Positions 24,628-36,655 are shown, counted from the first letter of the stretch. The stretch: 40,707 nt of DNA from Halorubrum sp. SD626R (GCF_001261915.1 NZ_CVRT01000029.1:1-40707), one strand, 5' to 3'. Numbers and translations are program-made. Notes: generated by a model from the letters alone, not told the origin.

Positions 24628-25142
24628 GTCGCGAGCGCGGCCGCCGCCGACTCCTCCGGCTCGTCGGGCCACACGAGCCGCCACTCGCCGTCGTCGGTCG
24701 CGACCAGCCACCGGACCTCGAACCCGCCGTCCTCGGCCCCGTCGTCCGCGACGACCGCCGAGACGACGGCGTTCTCCGCCGCGATCGACTCGACCTCTCC
24801 CTCGTCGAGCGAGGCGGCGAGGAAGCCGGAGATCGCCCGGATCCGGTCGGCCGAGACGTCCTCGGCCGCGACCGTCGCGTCCGCGAGCTCCTGTCTGACG
24901 GTGCTGTCGAACGCCATCGGGACGTCCTCGGCGAGGCGCGAGAGCGGTGACGCGCCGTGCGCGAGCGCCGCGACGTCGTCCGCGAACGCCTCGCTGTCCT
25001 CGCTCCCGCTCGCCCGCCGGTAGTACTCCTCGACGACCGCCACGGAGCCGTCGGGACCGCCGTCGCCGCCGATAGAGGAGCAGCCGGCCGCGAACGCGAG
25101 GACCGATACGCCGCCCGCAGAGAGGAACGCTCGGCGTTCCAT
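24600..25142 (-). CDS. Small Tat lipoprotein of unknown function
   Basis: 180 residues. MERRAFLSAGGVSVLAFAAGC gives a twin-arginine motif at residues 3-4 and a lipobox cysteine C21. The mature part (about 35-165) looks like a small alpha+beta domain that starts with VAVVEEYYRRAS and ends with GEWRLVWPDEPEE; this order of an N-terminal helix and a C-terminal W-R-L-V strand recalls NTF2/SnoaL-like folds, which is only a suggestion. The 3' end overlaps the MutS-family gene tail to tail by 28 bp, so both transcripts must read into each other. Confidence 0.65.
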   Translation of the reverse strand: MERRAFLSAGGVSVLAFAAGCSSIGGDGGPDGSVAVVEEYYRRASGSEDSEAFADDVAALAHGASPLSRLAEDVPMAFDSTVRQELADATVAAEDVSADRIRAISGFLAASLDEGEVESIAAENAVVSAVVADDGAEDGGFEVRWLVATDDGEWRLVWPDEPEESAAAALATQNFSSRSP

Positions 25143-25242
25143 AGGGGCGTGGCAAGAACTACCAAAACAAAACCCCTTCGCCGGGATTCCGCCCGAGAGA
25201 GGCGGAGACGGTGTTTACCTCTCTCACCCTGCCCCGCCCGGA

Positions 25243-28194
<2,952 letters not shown>

Positions 28195-28281
28195 TTCGTC
28201 CGCTCATAGCGTGCGCGCGCGGGAATACCCGTCGGTCGCGGCGGTCTCACGCGAAGCGACCGACGGCGTCGCCCGCGCCGA

Positions 28282-30507
28282 TCAGCGGTCGACGACCTTC
28301 GAGGGCGGCGAGAGGTTCCGGCGCCCGCCGAACGTGACGAGGAACAGGAGGCCGACGCCGACCCCGTACGCCGCCATCAGCGGGAGCGTCGCGAGGAACA
28401 TCGTGATCACGTCGGCCGGGGTGAACACCGCCGCGAACAGCATGATCCCGACGGTGACCTCGCGCCAGCGGTTCCGGAACACGCGGTAGGGGACGCCGGC
28501 GTTGTTCAGCAGGACCATCGCGATCGGGATGTCGGCGAGGAAGCCGATCCCGATCGTCGTGTAGACGACGAGCCAGAGGAAGTCGCTCACCTGGTAGGTG
28601 ATCACCATGTCCGCGAGCCGCGCGTCGGTGACGAGCCAGCCGATGAGCCCCGGGGCGATGTAGGCGTAGCCGAGCGCGAAGCCGCCGAGCAGCCCGCCGA
28701 GCAGCGCGCCCGCCCAGAGGTACACCTGCCAGATCCGCCCGGCGACGAAGCCGCGGTCGCGGAGCGCCGGCCACGCGTAGTACAGCGCGACCGGGAACAC
28801 CGCGACGATCCCGAGCAGGATCGAGAACTTCACCATGAAGATCAGCGCCTCGACCGGGTGGAGCGTGATGATGTTGATCCCGCCCTCGATCTCGGCCGGG
28901 ACGCGCGATTCGAGGTCGCTCCGCACCGTCGCCAGCCCGCCGAGGTACAGCCACGTGAACGCGGCCGCCATCACGCCGCCGAACACCACGAGCAGGACGA
29001 ACGACTTCGAGCGCAGCGAGTCGAAGATGAACCGGAGGTCCTTGTAGTAGCCGCCGATGTCGTCCTCGGCTTCCTCCTCCTCGCCGTCGGTGAGCTCGGA
29101 GAGGAACGTCGAGCTCGCGCGGGAGGTCCGGTCCTGCACCGCGCCCATCACCCCGCCCTGGCCGCCGGAGCCGCCGGCCCCGCCCGATCCGGTCGCGCTC
29201 GCGTCGGCGCTTTCCTCGCCGCTTCCGTCCCCTCCCTCGTGCACCTCGTCGAAGCGGTCGAGGATCGCCTGCGCCTTCTCCGGGTCGTCGTCGTCGATGG
29301 CGCCCTGCGCGAGCGCGAGCGACTCCTCCTCGCCCATCTCCGCGAAGGCGTCGTCGGGGGCGGCCCGGACGCCCGCGGCGTCGAGCTCGCTCACGTCGAT
29401 GGCGGCCGGGTCGCCGTACTGATACCCCGCGCTCGTCGTGTCGAGGTCGGCGTAGACGGCCCACAGCGTCGCGACGACGACGAAGATCAGCGCCCAGACG
29501 GCGGCGTAGATCCCGGCGCCGGTCGCGGGGTCGACGCCGAGTCCGGCGCCCGGTTCGAGGAACCGCCAGTCGCTGTTCGCGAGCCGGAGGAGGTCGTTGA
29601 GGAGCGTCCGCCCGCCGTACTCGTAGAAGGCGTAGACCAGGCCGCCGCCGAGGACGGCCGCGCCGCCGACGACGTTCCAGTGGTTCCGCGCCGCGCCGAG
29701 CACGTCGATGCGGTCGGAGCTCCGCTGGGCCGTCACGACGAGCTTCGCGAGGTAGAGGCTGAAGCCGTAGAGGGCGATCAGCGGGAACGCCCACATCAGC
29801 TGCGTGAACGGGTCCGGCGGCGAGAACACCGCGCCGAAGACGAAGATGGCGACGACCGCGTAGCGCCACTTGTCGCGGAACGTCTCGTACTGGACGATCC
29901 CGGAGTACGAGAGCCCGGTGATGAGGAGGGGCATCTGGCCGGCAAGTCCGAACGACAGCGAGAGGAAGACGATGAACTCCGTCCACATCACGATGGAGTA
30001 GGTGGGCTGGATCCCGGCCTCCAGCCCGAAGCCGGCCAAGAAGGAGAACATGATCGGGAAGAAGGCGTAGACGCCGTAGCCGACGCCGACACTGAACAGG
30101 CCGCCGCCGAGAAGCCCGATCCCCGCGAGCTTCCAGCGCGGGATCGGCGACTGCGGCCACATGCCCCGGGCGCGGAGCTCGCCGCGGGAGACGTAGATCA
30201 GCGGCGGGACCGCGACGATCGCGCCGACGATCAGCCCGATCTTCGCCTGCAGGAGGATCACCTCGAACGGGGTGGTGGCGATGACGTCGGTCTCGGCGGC
30301 GACCGCAGGGGACATATTCGACTCCGTGACGGCCCTGAGCCGGTCCCAGACGTACACGCGGAGCGCCCAGAACGTCGCGAGGAAGCCCAGCAGGAAGACG
30401 ACGAACACCTTCTGGAGGTCCTTCTGGATCGACCGGAGGAACGCCTTCGCCGACTCGCGGCCCGCCGCGAGCGACTGCTGGGTGTCCTCGTCGAGGGCAC
30501 TCGCCAT
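28282..30507 (-). CDS. tatCt: Fused double TatC translocase subunit
   Basis: 741 residues. Haloarchaeal TatCt: two TatC domains in one chain, about residues 20-290 and 535-735, joined by extra membrane helices and an acidic linker (about 395-520) with an SGGAGGSGGQGG run. TatC recognises folded substrates with twin-arginine signals; haloarchaea send most secreted proteins by Tat and have both this fusion and a single TatCo. TatC hallmarks are the FxP turn in YAFFPIMFSF of the first domain and the PADVITMFLATLPL / SPPDPFTQLMWAFPL helix-5/6 segments of both halves. ATG 30507 was chosen over the upstream frame, which overlaps the divergent tatCo promoter. Confidence 0.9.
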   Translation of the reverse strand: MASALDEDTQQSLAAGRESAKAFLRSIQKDLQKVFVVFLLGFLATFWALRVYVWDRLRAVTESNMSPAVAAETDVIATTPFEVILLQAKIGLIVGAIVAVPPLIYVSRGELRARGMWPQSPIPRWKLAGIGLLGGGLFSVGVGYGVYAFFPIMFSFLAGFGLEAGIQPTYSIVMWTEFIVFLSLSFGLAGQMPLLITGLSYSGIVQYETFRDKWRYAVVAIFVFGAVFSPPDPFTQLMWAFPLIALYGFSLYLAKLVVTAQRSSDRIDVLGAARNHWNVVGGAAVLGGGLVYAFYEYGGRTLLNDLLRLANSDWRFLEPGAGLGVDPATGAGIYAAVWALIFVVVATLWAVYADLDTTSAGYQYGDPAAIDVSELDAAGVRAAPDDAFAEMGEEESLALAQGAIDDDDPEKAQAILDRFDEVHEGGDGSGEESADASATGSGGAGGSGGQGGVMGAVQDRTSRASSTFLSELTDGEEEEAEDDIGGYYKDLRFIFDSLRSKSFVLLVVFGGVMAAAFTWLYLGGLATVRSDLESRVPAEIEGGINIITLHPVEALIFMVKFSILLGIVAVFPVALYYAWPALRDRGFVAGRIWQVYLWAGALLGGLLGGFALGYAYIAPGLIGWLVTDARLADMVITYQVSDFLWLVVYTTIGIGFLADIPIAMVLLNNAGVPYRVFRNRWREVTVGIMLFAAVFTPADVITMFLATLPLMAAYGVGVGLLFLVTFGGRRNLSPPSKVVDR

Positions 30508-30599
30508 ACGGGAGTGGAAGTCCGTCCCCGTTATCAACCTTTTCGACACGCTCCGCGGGCGCCGCGCGCCCCGATCCGTCGCCGCTATCCGAAAAGGCC

Positions 30600-30604
30600 T
30601 ATAG
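30600..30604 (+). promoter_or_regulatory. TATA-like box of tatCo
   Basis: TATAG about 27 bases before ATG 30630 and only 15 before ATG 30618. The spacing favours 30630 as the start. Confidence 0.45.
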
Positions 30605-30629
30605 TCGCCCGGTCGCGATGGTGAACCGA

Positions 30630-31784
30630 ATGGACGACTCGGACCGGTCGCGCGACGAGCCATCACCCCCCGAGGAGGACTCTGTCGCCGACGACGCCGC
30701 CCCCGACGGCGATGCCGACGCGGGCGACGAGTCCACCGAAGACGGGCACCCGTCCGTCGAGTCCGAGGTCTCTCCGGAAGTCACGCCCGAGGTCGACGGC
30801 TCCGCGGATCGCTCGGGCGACGCTGACGAGTCGCCCGACGCGACCGATGCTGACGATGCGGACGACGGGGACGGTGCGACCGAGACCGGCGACGCGAGCG
30901 ACGTCTTCGATGTCCACGATCCCGAGACGGCGGACGCCGACGCGTCCGCCGAGAGCCTCGGCGACGGCGGAACGCCGGCGACGGTCGGCGACCCGACCGC
31001 CGGAACGGTCGATGACGCGACGGTCGTCGATGACGGCGCCGACGACTCCTTCGAGGGGCTGGAGGCGCCGGAGTCGGACGAGGAGATGCCGCTCGCGGCC
31101 CACATCGAGGAGATGATGCGGCGGCTCGCGGTCGTCTTCCTCTTCGGCGGGCTCGCGACGCTCGTCGTCGTGACCGAGTCGACGGAGCTCATCAACTACT
31201 TCTGGAGCTACCACATCCCCGCGCCGCTGGAGAACCGCCCGCGGCTGTACGGCCCCCTCGAACTCCCGCTCACGCGCCTGAAGGTCGCCGGACTCGCGGG
31301 CGTCGTCGTCGGGCTCCCGGCGTTCGTCTACCAGACGTACCGGTTCATGAAGCCCGGTCTCTACGAGAACGAGCGCCGCTACTACCTCGCGGCGGTCCCG
31401 ACGAGCCTAATCTTAGGCGGGATCGGCATCGCCTTCGCGCACTTCCTCGTGTTGCCCGCGATCTTCTCCTATTTCACCACTTACACCTCCGACGCCGCGA
31501 CGATCGCCTTCGGGCTCGCGGAGACGTTCAACCTCATCGTCATCATGCTCGCGTTCATGGCGATCGTCTTCCAGATCCCGCTGTTCATCATGCTCGCGAT
31601 CATGATGAACCTCGTCACTCGCCAGTGGCTGGAGGCGAAGCGGCTGCTGTTCTGGGGGGCGTTCCTCGGGATCGCGTTCCTGTTCAGCCCCGACCCGACC
31701 GGGATGGCGCCGATCATCGTGACGCTCACCATGATCGCGTTGTACGAGGGGACGCTGGCGATACTGCGCTGGACCGGCAACTAG
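30630..31784 (+). CDS. tatCo: TatC translocase subunit with long acidic N-terminus
   Basis: 384 residues. Residues 1-150 are almost entirely Asp, Glu, Ser, Ala and Gly with no predicted fold. The TatC domain begins at MPLAAHIEEMMRRL (residue 153), the conserved cytoplasmic entrance that binds the twin-arginine motif, and continues with six membrane helices; FMKPGLYENERRYY is the conserved FxxPGL..E loop. It is divergent from tatCt, the standard haloarchaeal arrangement. Many Tat clients are in this window, including the lipoproteins at 9690, 11108 and 24600. ATG 30618 is in frame four codons upstream but fits the TATA spacing less well. Element F follows the stop. Confidence 0.92.
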   Translation: MDDSDRSRDEPSPPEEDSVADDAAPDGDADAGDESTEDGHPSVESEVSPEVTPEVDGSADRSGDADESPDATDADDADDGDGATETGDASDVFDVHDPETADADASAESLGDGGTPATVGDPTAGTVDDATVVDDGADDSFEGLEAPESDEEMPLAAHIEEMMRRLAVVFLFGGLATLVVVTESTELINYFWSYHIPAPLENRPRLYGPLELPLTRLKVAGLAGVVVGLPAFVYQTYRFMKPGLYENERRYYLAAVPTSLILGGIGIAFAHFLVLPAIFSYFTTYTSDAATIAFGLAETFNLIVIMLAFMAIVFQIPLFIMLAIMMNLVTRQWLEAKRLLFWGAFLGIAFLFSPDPTGMAPIIVTLTMIALYEGTLAILRWTGN

Positions 31785-31802
31785 ATCCGGTCTCTGTCGG
31801 TT

Positions 31803-32155
31803 GTTTATACGCGGTTACCCCCGGACCGCTGGCGAACACTTCCAACGCCCCAGCCGCTCGGCTAGACGCGGTTGATTCCGGATCGTCGGTGAGCACCTCC
31901 AAAGCCCCAGCCGCGAGGACTCGCGCGGCTCGGTGCGCTCCTCAGTCACTCACTCCGTTCGCTCCTTGCGGTGCTTCCTCCGCCGTGCTTCGTCCTCGCG
32001 ACTGCCCCTCTGAGTCCCACCCGGCCGCACAGCACCGCAGCCTCACGCCTCCCCAGCCTCGTCGGCCGGCCTCCGCTTCGCTCCGGCCGCCCGACTCCCT
32101 CGCGCGTGCTGCTCGGCCGCGGGGCGGCCTCGCAGGCACGCGCCGCCGCTCCGTC
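31803..32155 (-). repeat. Dispersed structured element, copy F
   Basis: Minus strand, between tatCo and the 52-residue gene. On the plus strand: a TATA-like GTTTATAC (31803-31810), two core modules (31830-31851 and 31887-31908, 57 bp apart), the 95-bp segment 31909-32003 with arms AGCCGCGAGGAC / GTCCTCGCGACT (one wobble), GCCCCTCTGAGTCCCAC, the complement of the conserved block (CTCACGCCTCCCCAGCC, from 32042), the second hairpin, and the 5' hairpin GGCCGC-ggg-GCGGCC (32115-32129) in GCGCGTGC/GCACGCGC arms. The 104 bp at 32042-32145 are identical to element D, but the 95-bp segment is in the opposite relative orientation to D. Confidence 0.87.
31830..31908 (-). repeat. Two 57-bp-spaced core modules in element F
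   Basis: Plus-strand cores TGGCGAACACTTCCAACGCC (31830) and CGGTGAGCACCTCCAAAGCC (31887), linked by GCCGCTCGGCTAGACGCGG, resembling the linkers in D and E. Confidence 0.72.
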
Positions 32156-32192
32156 GATACACATTTGTCGGTAGCGAAGCGAGCGGGTCGGC

Positions 32193-32351
32193 ATGGTCCT
32201 CGGTCTCCTCGTTCCGGCCGCCGTCTCGTTCGTGTTCGCCGCCGTCGCGGCGTACGTGGGCGCCCTCCGGGCGCTGGAAGTCTACTTCGACCCGTCGCAG
32301 GACAGCGTCTTCCTCATAGACGACCGCGACCCGCCGCGGCGGCGTCAGTGA
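32193..32351 (+). CDS. Tiny single-helix membrane protein (52 aa)
   Basis: ATG 32193 opens 52 codons ending at TGA 32349-32351: MVLGLLVPAAVSFVFAAVAA at the N-terminus (one membrane helix, about residues 3-25), then ALRALEVYFDPSQDSVFLID and a basic DPPRRRQ end. Codon third positions are G/C throughout and the protein has a sensible membrane-then-amphipathic layout, which supports a real gene, although the family is not recognised. It starts about 40 bp after element F and ends 29 bp before the convergent argF stop. Function unknown. Confidence 0.6.
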   Translation: MVLGLLVPAAVSFVFAAVAAYVGALRALEVYFDPSQDSVFLIDDRDPPRRRQ

Positions 32352-32379
32352 GGCGATAGCACCCGCGGCGCGTCGCCCG

Positions 32380-33279
32380 TCATTCCCCGCCGAGTAGTTC
32401 GACGAGCAGCGCGTTCTGGGCGTGCATCCGATTTTCCGCTTGGTCCCAGACGAGCGCGCGATCGGATTCGAGCACGTCGTCCGTGACCTCCTCGCCGCGG
32501 TGCGCGGGGAGGCAGTGCATCACCTTCGCGTCGGTGCCGGTGAGCAGCTCCTGATTCACCTGGAACCCGTCGAAGGCGGCGATCTTCTCCTCGCGCTGGT
32601 CCTCCTGTCCCATCGAGATCCACACGTCGGTGTAAACGACGTCGGCGCCCTCGATCGCGGCCTCGGGGTCCGTCGTCGGTTCCACGTCCGCCCCGAACTC
32701 GGCGGCGCGGTCGAAGACGGCCGGGTCCATCCCGTAGTCGGCGGGCGTGGCCACCGAGACGTCGATCCCGGCCATCGCCGCACCGACGACGAACGACTGT
32801 CCGACGTTGTTGCCGTCGCCGACCCACGCGACCGTCGCGTCCTCGCCGACCGTCTCGCGGATCGTGAGGAGGTCGGCGAGCGTCTGGCAGGGGTGCGCCT
32901 CGTCCGTGAGCCCGTTGATCACGGGGCAGTCGGCGTACTCGGCGAGGACCTCGACGTCCTCGTGGTCGAACAGTCTGGCCATCACCCCGTCGACGTACCG
33001 ACCGAGGACGCGCGCGGTGTCCTTCAGCGGCTCCCCGTGCCCGAGCTGGATGTCGTCGGGGCCGAGGAACATCGCGTGGCCGCCGAGCCGCGTCATCCCC
33101 GTCTCGAAGGAGACGCGGGTGCGCGTCGACGGCTTCTCGAAGATCATCCCGAGCGTCGCGTCGCCCAGTCGAGGGTCCGTCTCGCCCGCCTTCATCGCGG
33201 CGGCGCGGTCGAGCAGGGCGTCCAGTTCGGCGGGCGTCACGTCGTCGATGTCGAGGAAGTCGTCGGTGGCGAGTGGCAT
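32380..33279 (-). CDS. argF: Ornithine carbamoyltransferase
   Basis: 299 residues. Makes citrulline from ornithine and carbamoyl phosphate. Carbamoyl-phosphate loop STRTR at 51-55; HPCQ at 129-132; the ornithine-side D-x-x-x-S-M-G segment as TDVWISMGQE; HCLPAHRGEE with the catalytic cysteine near residue 260. Length and motifs fit the anabolic OTC family. The gene ends the minus-strand arginine cluster, 72 bp after lysK, with a gap rich in GTGTGT that could carry its own weak promoter. Confidence 0.95.
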   Translation of the reverse strand: MPLATDDFLDIDDVTPAELDALLDRAAAMKAGETDPRLGDATLGMIFEKPSTRTRVSFETGMTRLGGHAMFLGPDDIQLGHGEPLKDTARVLGRYVDGVMARLFDHEDVEVLAEYADCPVINGLTDEAHPCQTLADLLTIRETVGEDATVAWVGDGNNVGQSFVVGAAMAGIDVSVATPADYGMDPAVFDRAAEFGADVEPTTDPEAAIEGADVVYTDVWISMGQEDQREEKIAAFDGFQVNQELLTGTDAKVMHCLPAHRGEEVTDDVLESDRALVWDQAENRMHAQNALLVELLGGE

Positions 33280-33351
33280 CGTGTGTGTGAGTGTGGTGCG
33301 CGGTGTGGTTCGAGAACAGGTGCGTGGCGGGATAGTTGGTGAAACGATGCG

Positions 33352-34542
33352 CTACAGTCGCCCGCGGCAGACGTCGGTCAGGACGGTCACGGCGCGGTCG
33401 AGCTCGGAGAGCGGGAGCCGCTCGTCCGGCGCGTGGTCTAAGTCGGAGTTCCCGGGACCGTAGGTGACCATCGGGCAGTCCCACGCGGCCGCGAAGAGGT
33501 TCATGTCGCTCGTCCCCGTCTTCCGGAGCAGCCGCACGTCGCCGCCGGCGCCCCGGATCGCGACGCGGAACGCCCGCGCGAGGTCGGTCCGCGGGCTCTC
33601 CATCACGGGCGGCATCGGGTCGCCCCAGTGGACCGAGCCGGTCGACAGCTCCGCCTCCGCGAGTTCGTGGACCTCGTCGACCGGGCGGGAGGGCGGGATC
33701 CGCAGCTGGACCTCCATCGTCGTCTCCACGGCGAGCCCGTCGTCGCTCAGCCCGCCGTCGATCGAGATCGGCTTGGTCGTCACCTGATCGAACACCGCGG
33801 TCTCCGCGTCCTCCGGCGTGAACGCCTCTTCGACGCCGTGCCACCAGTCGATCGCGTGCTGGATCGCGTTCGGCTCCGGCCGCGAGGAGTGGCCCGACTC
33901 GCTCGTGTTCACGTACGTCCCCTCCAGCAGGCCGCGGTAGCCGAGGGTGATCCCCCGCCAGCCCGACGGCTCGCCGTTGATCACCGCCTCGGGCGCGTCG
34001 CGGTCGTCGATGAGGTGCCGCGCGCCGGCGGAGTCGACCTCCTCGCGGACGACGCCGGCGAAGGAGACGCCCGTCTTCACCGCCGCGACCGCCATCGCGA
34101 CGAGCGGGCCGGTCGCGTCGACCGCTCCGCGGCCCCACAGCACCGGCTCGCCGGGCTCGCCGACGCGGACCTCCGACGGGTCCGGCAGCTCGCCCTCGGG
34201 CGGCGCCGAGCGCACCTCGACCGGGATGTCGCCCGGGACGGTATCGATGTGAGAGGTCAGGAGGAAGGCGTCGTCGGCGGGCGCGCGGACGTTCCCGCCC
34301 CCGTCGATCCACGCCTCCCGGCCGTTGGCCTCGAAGAAGTCGACGAGGCGCTCGGCGGCCCGCTCCTCCTCGCCGGACGGCGACGGGATCGACACCATGT
34401 CGTACAGCAGCTTCCGAGCCGGCGTGTCGCAGGCCGCGGGGTAGCCGCCCCCGGCGACGACGTCGGTGCCGGCGGGCGACGATTCGCGCTCCGATCCCTC
34501 GCTCGCTTCGGCCTCCCCCTCGCGCTCCTTTCCGGCCGCCAT
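33352..34542 (-). CDS. lysK: LysW-ornithine (or -lysine) hydrolase
   Basis: 396 residues from ATG 34542. Zinc-dependent M20-family deacylase that releases ornithine from its LysW carrier. Metal-site segments: SHIDTVPGD, the RGAVDATGPL stretch, the VREEVDSAGA glutamate pair, and the NAIQ/GHSSRPEPNA lid region. The first 40 residues are low-complexity acidic and precede the conserved KLLYDMVSIPSPSGEE start, so the true N-terminus could be shorter. ATG overlaps the argD stop by one base (TGATG); a GTG at 34545 is also possible. Family members process lysine, ornithine or both; arginine context favours ornithine. Confidence 0.88.
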   Translation of the reverse strand: MAAGKEREGEAEASEGSERESSPAGTDVVAGGGYPAACDTPARKLLYDMVSIPSPSGEEERAAERLVDFFEANGREAWIDGGGNVRAPADDAFLLTSHIDTVPGDIPVEVRSAPPEGELPDPSEVRVGEPGEPVLWGRGAVDATGPLVAMAVAAVKTGVSFAGVVREEVDSAGARHLIDDRDAPEAVINGEPSGWRGITLGYRGLLEGTYVNTSESGHSSRPEPNAIQHAIDWWHGVEEAFTPEDAETAVFDQVTTKPISIDGGLSDDGLAVETTMEVQLRIPPSRPVDEVHELAEAELSTGSVHWGDPMPPVMESPRTDLARAFRVAIRGAGGDVRLLRKTGTSDMNLFAAAWDCPMVTYGPGNSDLDHAPDERLPLSELDRAVTVLTDVCRGRL

Positions 34543-35669
34543 CACCCGATCACCTCGGCGAGGGCGTCGACCACGGCGTCGGCGTGCTCGCGCTCGATCG
34601 TCAGCGGCGGGAGCAGGCGCACCACGGTGCGGCCAGCCGGCAGCGCGAGGATCCGGTGGTCGATCGCGAGGTCCCGGAGCAGCCGGTTCGAGCCGCGCTT
34701 CACCTCGATCCCGATCATCAGCCCGTCGCCGCGCACGTCGCGGACGTCGTCGCCGAGGCGCTCCTCGACGCGTCCGCGGAGGTACGCGCCGACCTCGTCG
34801 GCGTGCTCCGGGAGCGCCTCGCGCTCGATGACGTCAAGGGTGGCCCCGGCGGCCGCGGAGACGACCGGTCCGCCCGAGAACGTCGACCCGTGGTTCCCGG
34901 CGTCCTCCGCGATCCAGTCGCGACACAGCGTCGCCCCGATCGGGAGCCCGCTGCCGAGCCCCTTCGCGGTCGTGAGGATGTCGGGGACCACGTCGTGGCG
35001 GTCGGCCGCCCACAGGTCGCCGGTGCGGCCGAGCCCGGTCTGGATCTCGTCGAGGACGAGCGCCGCGCCGGACGTCGCCGTCGCGACGCGAACCGCCTGG
35101 AGGTAATCGGTCGAGACGGGGTTGATCCCGCCCTCGCCCTGGAGGGGCTCGATGATGACCGCCGCGGTCTCCTCGTCGACCGCCTCGCGCATCGCGTCGG
35201 CGTCGCCGTACTCGACGAACTCCACGCCGCCCGCGAGCGGCTCGAACCCCCGCTTGTACTTCTGCTTCCAGGTGGTCGCGAGCGACCCCATCGTGCGGCC
35301 GTGGAACCCCTGTTTCGTCGCCACGATCTTCTCGCGACCCGTGGCGTGCCGGGCGAACTTCAGCGCGGCCTCGTTGGCCTCGGTGCCGGAGTTACAGAGC
35401 CAGACGTTGTCGACGTCGACGGGGCCGACCTCGGCGAGCCGCTCGTACAGCGCCGTCCGCGCCGCGTGCGGGTACGACGCCTGCACGTACATGAGCTCCT
35501 CCAGCTGGCTCGTCGCGGCGTCGACGACCTCGGGGTGGCAGTGGCCCACCGGCGTACAGGCGTAGCTCGCGCCGAAGTCGAGGTACTCGGTGCCGTTCGT
35601 ATCGGTGACGTAGACGCCGTCGCCCGAGGCGATCTCGATCGGCTTCTCCGAGAAGACGAAGCCGCTCAC
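34542..35669 (-). CDS. argD: LysW-glutamate-semialdehyde / acetylornithine aminotransferase
   Basis: 375 residues, class III PLP aminotransferase. Transaminates the carrier-bound semialdehyde to the ornithine form with glutamate as donor. CNSGTEANEAALK (92-104) is the phosphate loop, LVLDEIQTGLGRTG (204-217) has D207 for the ring nitrogen, and the Schiff-base lysine is K236 in TTAKGLGSG. Start GTG 35669 overlaps the argB stop by four bases (GTGA), and its stop overlaps lysK, so the three are translationally coupled. The enzyme in this LysW pathway is also called LysJ; substrate is assigned from context. Confidence 0.92.
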   Translation of the reverse strand: MSGFVFSEKPIEIASGDGVYVTDTNGTEYLDFGASYACTPVGHCHPEVVDAATSQLEELMYVQASYPHAARTALYERLAEVGPVDVDNVWLCNSGTEANEAALKFARHATGREKIVATKQGFHGRTMGSLATTWKQKYKRGFEPLAGGVEFVEYGDADAMREAVDEETAAVIIEPLQGEGGINPVSTDYLQAVRVATATSGAALVLDEIQTGLGRTGDLWAADRHDVVPDILTTAKGLGSGLPIGATLCRDWIAEDAGNHGSTFSGGPVVSAAAGATLDVIEREALPEHADEVGAYLRGRVEERLGDDVRDVRGDGLMIGIEVKRGSNRLLRDLAIDHRILALPAGRTVVRLLPPLTIEREHADAVVDALAEVIG

Positions 35670-36655
35670 GCGGTCTCACCCCCCGTTTCGGCCGCCGCAT
35701 CGTCTCCGTCTCCAGTCGCGTCGTCGCCGTCGCCGTCCGCGTCGTCGCCGTCCGCGTCGTCCCCGAGCGCCGACCGCTCGACCGTCGTCCCCGCGCCGCC
35801 GAGGGCGGCGACGATCGGGTCGCGGACGTTGGCGTCCGCGATCACGACGCGACCGGAGCCGCCGGAGAGCGCCTCTTCGGCGGCCATCACCTTCTTGCCC
35901 ATGAACCCCTCGGCGGCGTCCTCGACCGCCGCGAGCTCGTCGGGCGTCGCCGCCGACTCGATCAGCGTGTCGGGGTCGTCCGGGTCGGCGTAGACGCCGG
36001 CCACGTCCGTGAGGAGGACGAGATCGGCGCCGAGCGCGCCGGCGACCGCGGCGGCCGCCCGGTCCGCGTCGGTGTTGACGGGCGTGACGCCGCCGTCGCC
36101 CTCTTTCCCCTCCATCGGCGGCGAGACGACGGGGGTGTAGCCGTCGGCGAGGAGTCCGGAGAGCAGGTCGGCGTTCACCGACTCGATCCGGCCGGAGTGC
36201 TCGCCGCGGCGGATCTTCTTCTTGCCGTCTTCGACCACGCGGATCGCCGACTTGCGGGGCCCCGAGAGGAGCCCGCCGTCGACGCCGCTCAGCCCGACCG
36301 CGTCGACCCCGGCCTCGCGGAACCCCGCCGTCAGCTCGGTGTTGAGCTTGCCGGCCATCGCCATCGTGAACGCCTCCATCGTCTCGGCGTCGGTGAACCG
36401 GCCCGCGACGCCGGAGGCGGACTCGACGTACTCGGGCTCCATGCCGAGCCGCTCGATGACCTCGTCGACGACCGTCGAGCCGCCGTGGACGACGACGACC
36501 CGCCGCCCGTTGGCGGCGAGGTGGGCCACGTCGCCGACCGCGCCGGCGGGGTCGACCGCCTTCGCGCCGCCGACCTTGACGACGACCGGAGGCTCGTCGG
36601 CGGCCGTCCCACCGTCAGCGGCCGCCTCGCCGGAGTCGGCCAGTCCCTCGCTCAT
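35666..36655 (-). CDS. argB: LysW-glutamate kinase (acetylglutamate kinase family)
   Basis: 329 residues, amino acid kinase family. Phosphorylates the side-chain carboxylate of the LysW-bound glutamate. PVVVKVGGAKA (22-32) is the ATP phosphate loop, VVVVHGGSTVVDEV the substrate loop, VNTDADRAAAAVAGALGADLVLLTDVAGVY the second phosphate site and nucleotide pocket. A tail of about 40 residues after the fold is Asp/Gly/Ala repeats (DGDD, DADGDD) encoded by a short tandem repeat at about 35695-35765. N-terminal 20 residues are also low complexity. ATG overlaps the argC stop (ATGA). Synonym lysZ in this pathway. Confidence 0.9.
   Translation of the reverse strand: MSEGLADSGEAAADGGTAADEPPVVVKVGGAKAVDPAGAVGDVAHLAANGRRVVVVHGGSTVVDEVIERLGMEPEYVESASGVAGRFTDAETMEAFTMAMAGKLNTELTAGFREAGVDAVGLSGVDGGLLSGPRKSAIRVVEDGKKKIRRGEHSGRIESVNADLLSGLLADGYTPVVSPPMEGKEGDGGVTPVNTDADRAAAAVAGALGADLVLLTDVAGVYADPDDPDTLIESAATPDELAAVEDAAEGFMGKKVMAAEEALSGGSGRVVIADANVRDPIVAALGGAGTTVERSALGDDADGDDADGDGDDATGDGDDAAAETGGETA

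Noticed and set aside
21514..25155. A single 1213-residue protein including LarE
   Set aside because: The upstream part is antisense to the MutS-family gene; ATG 22485 gives the expected LarE length.
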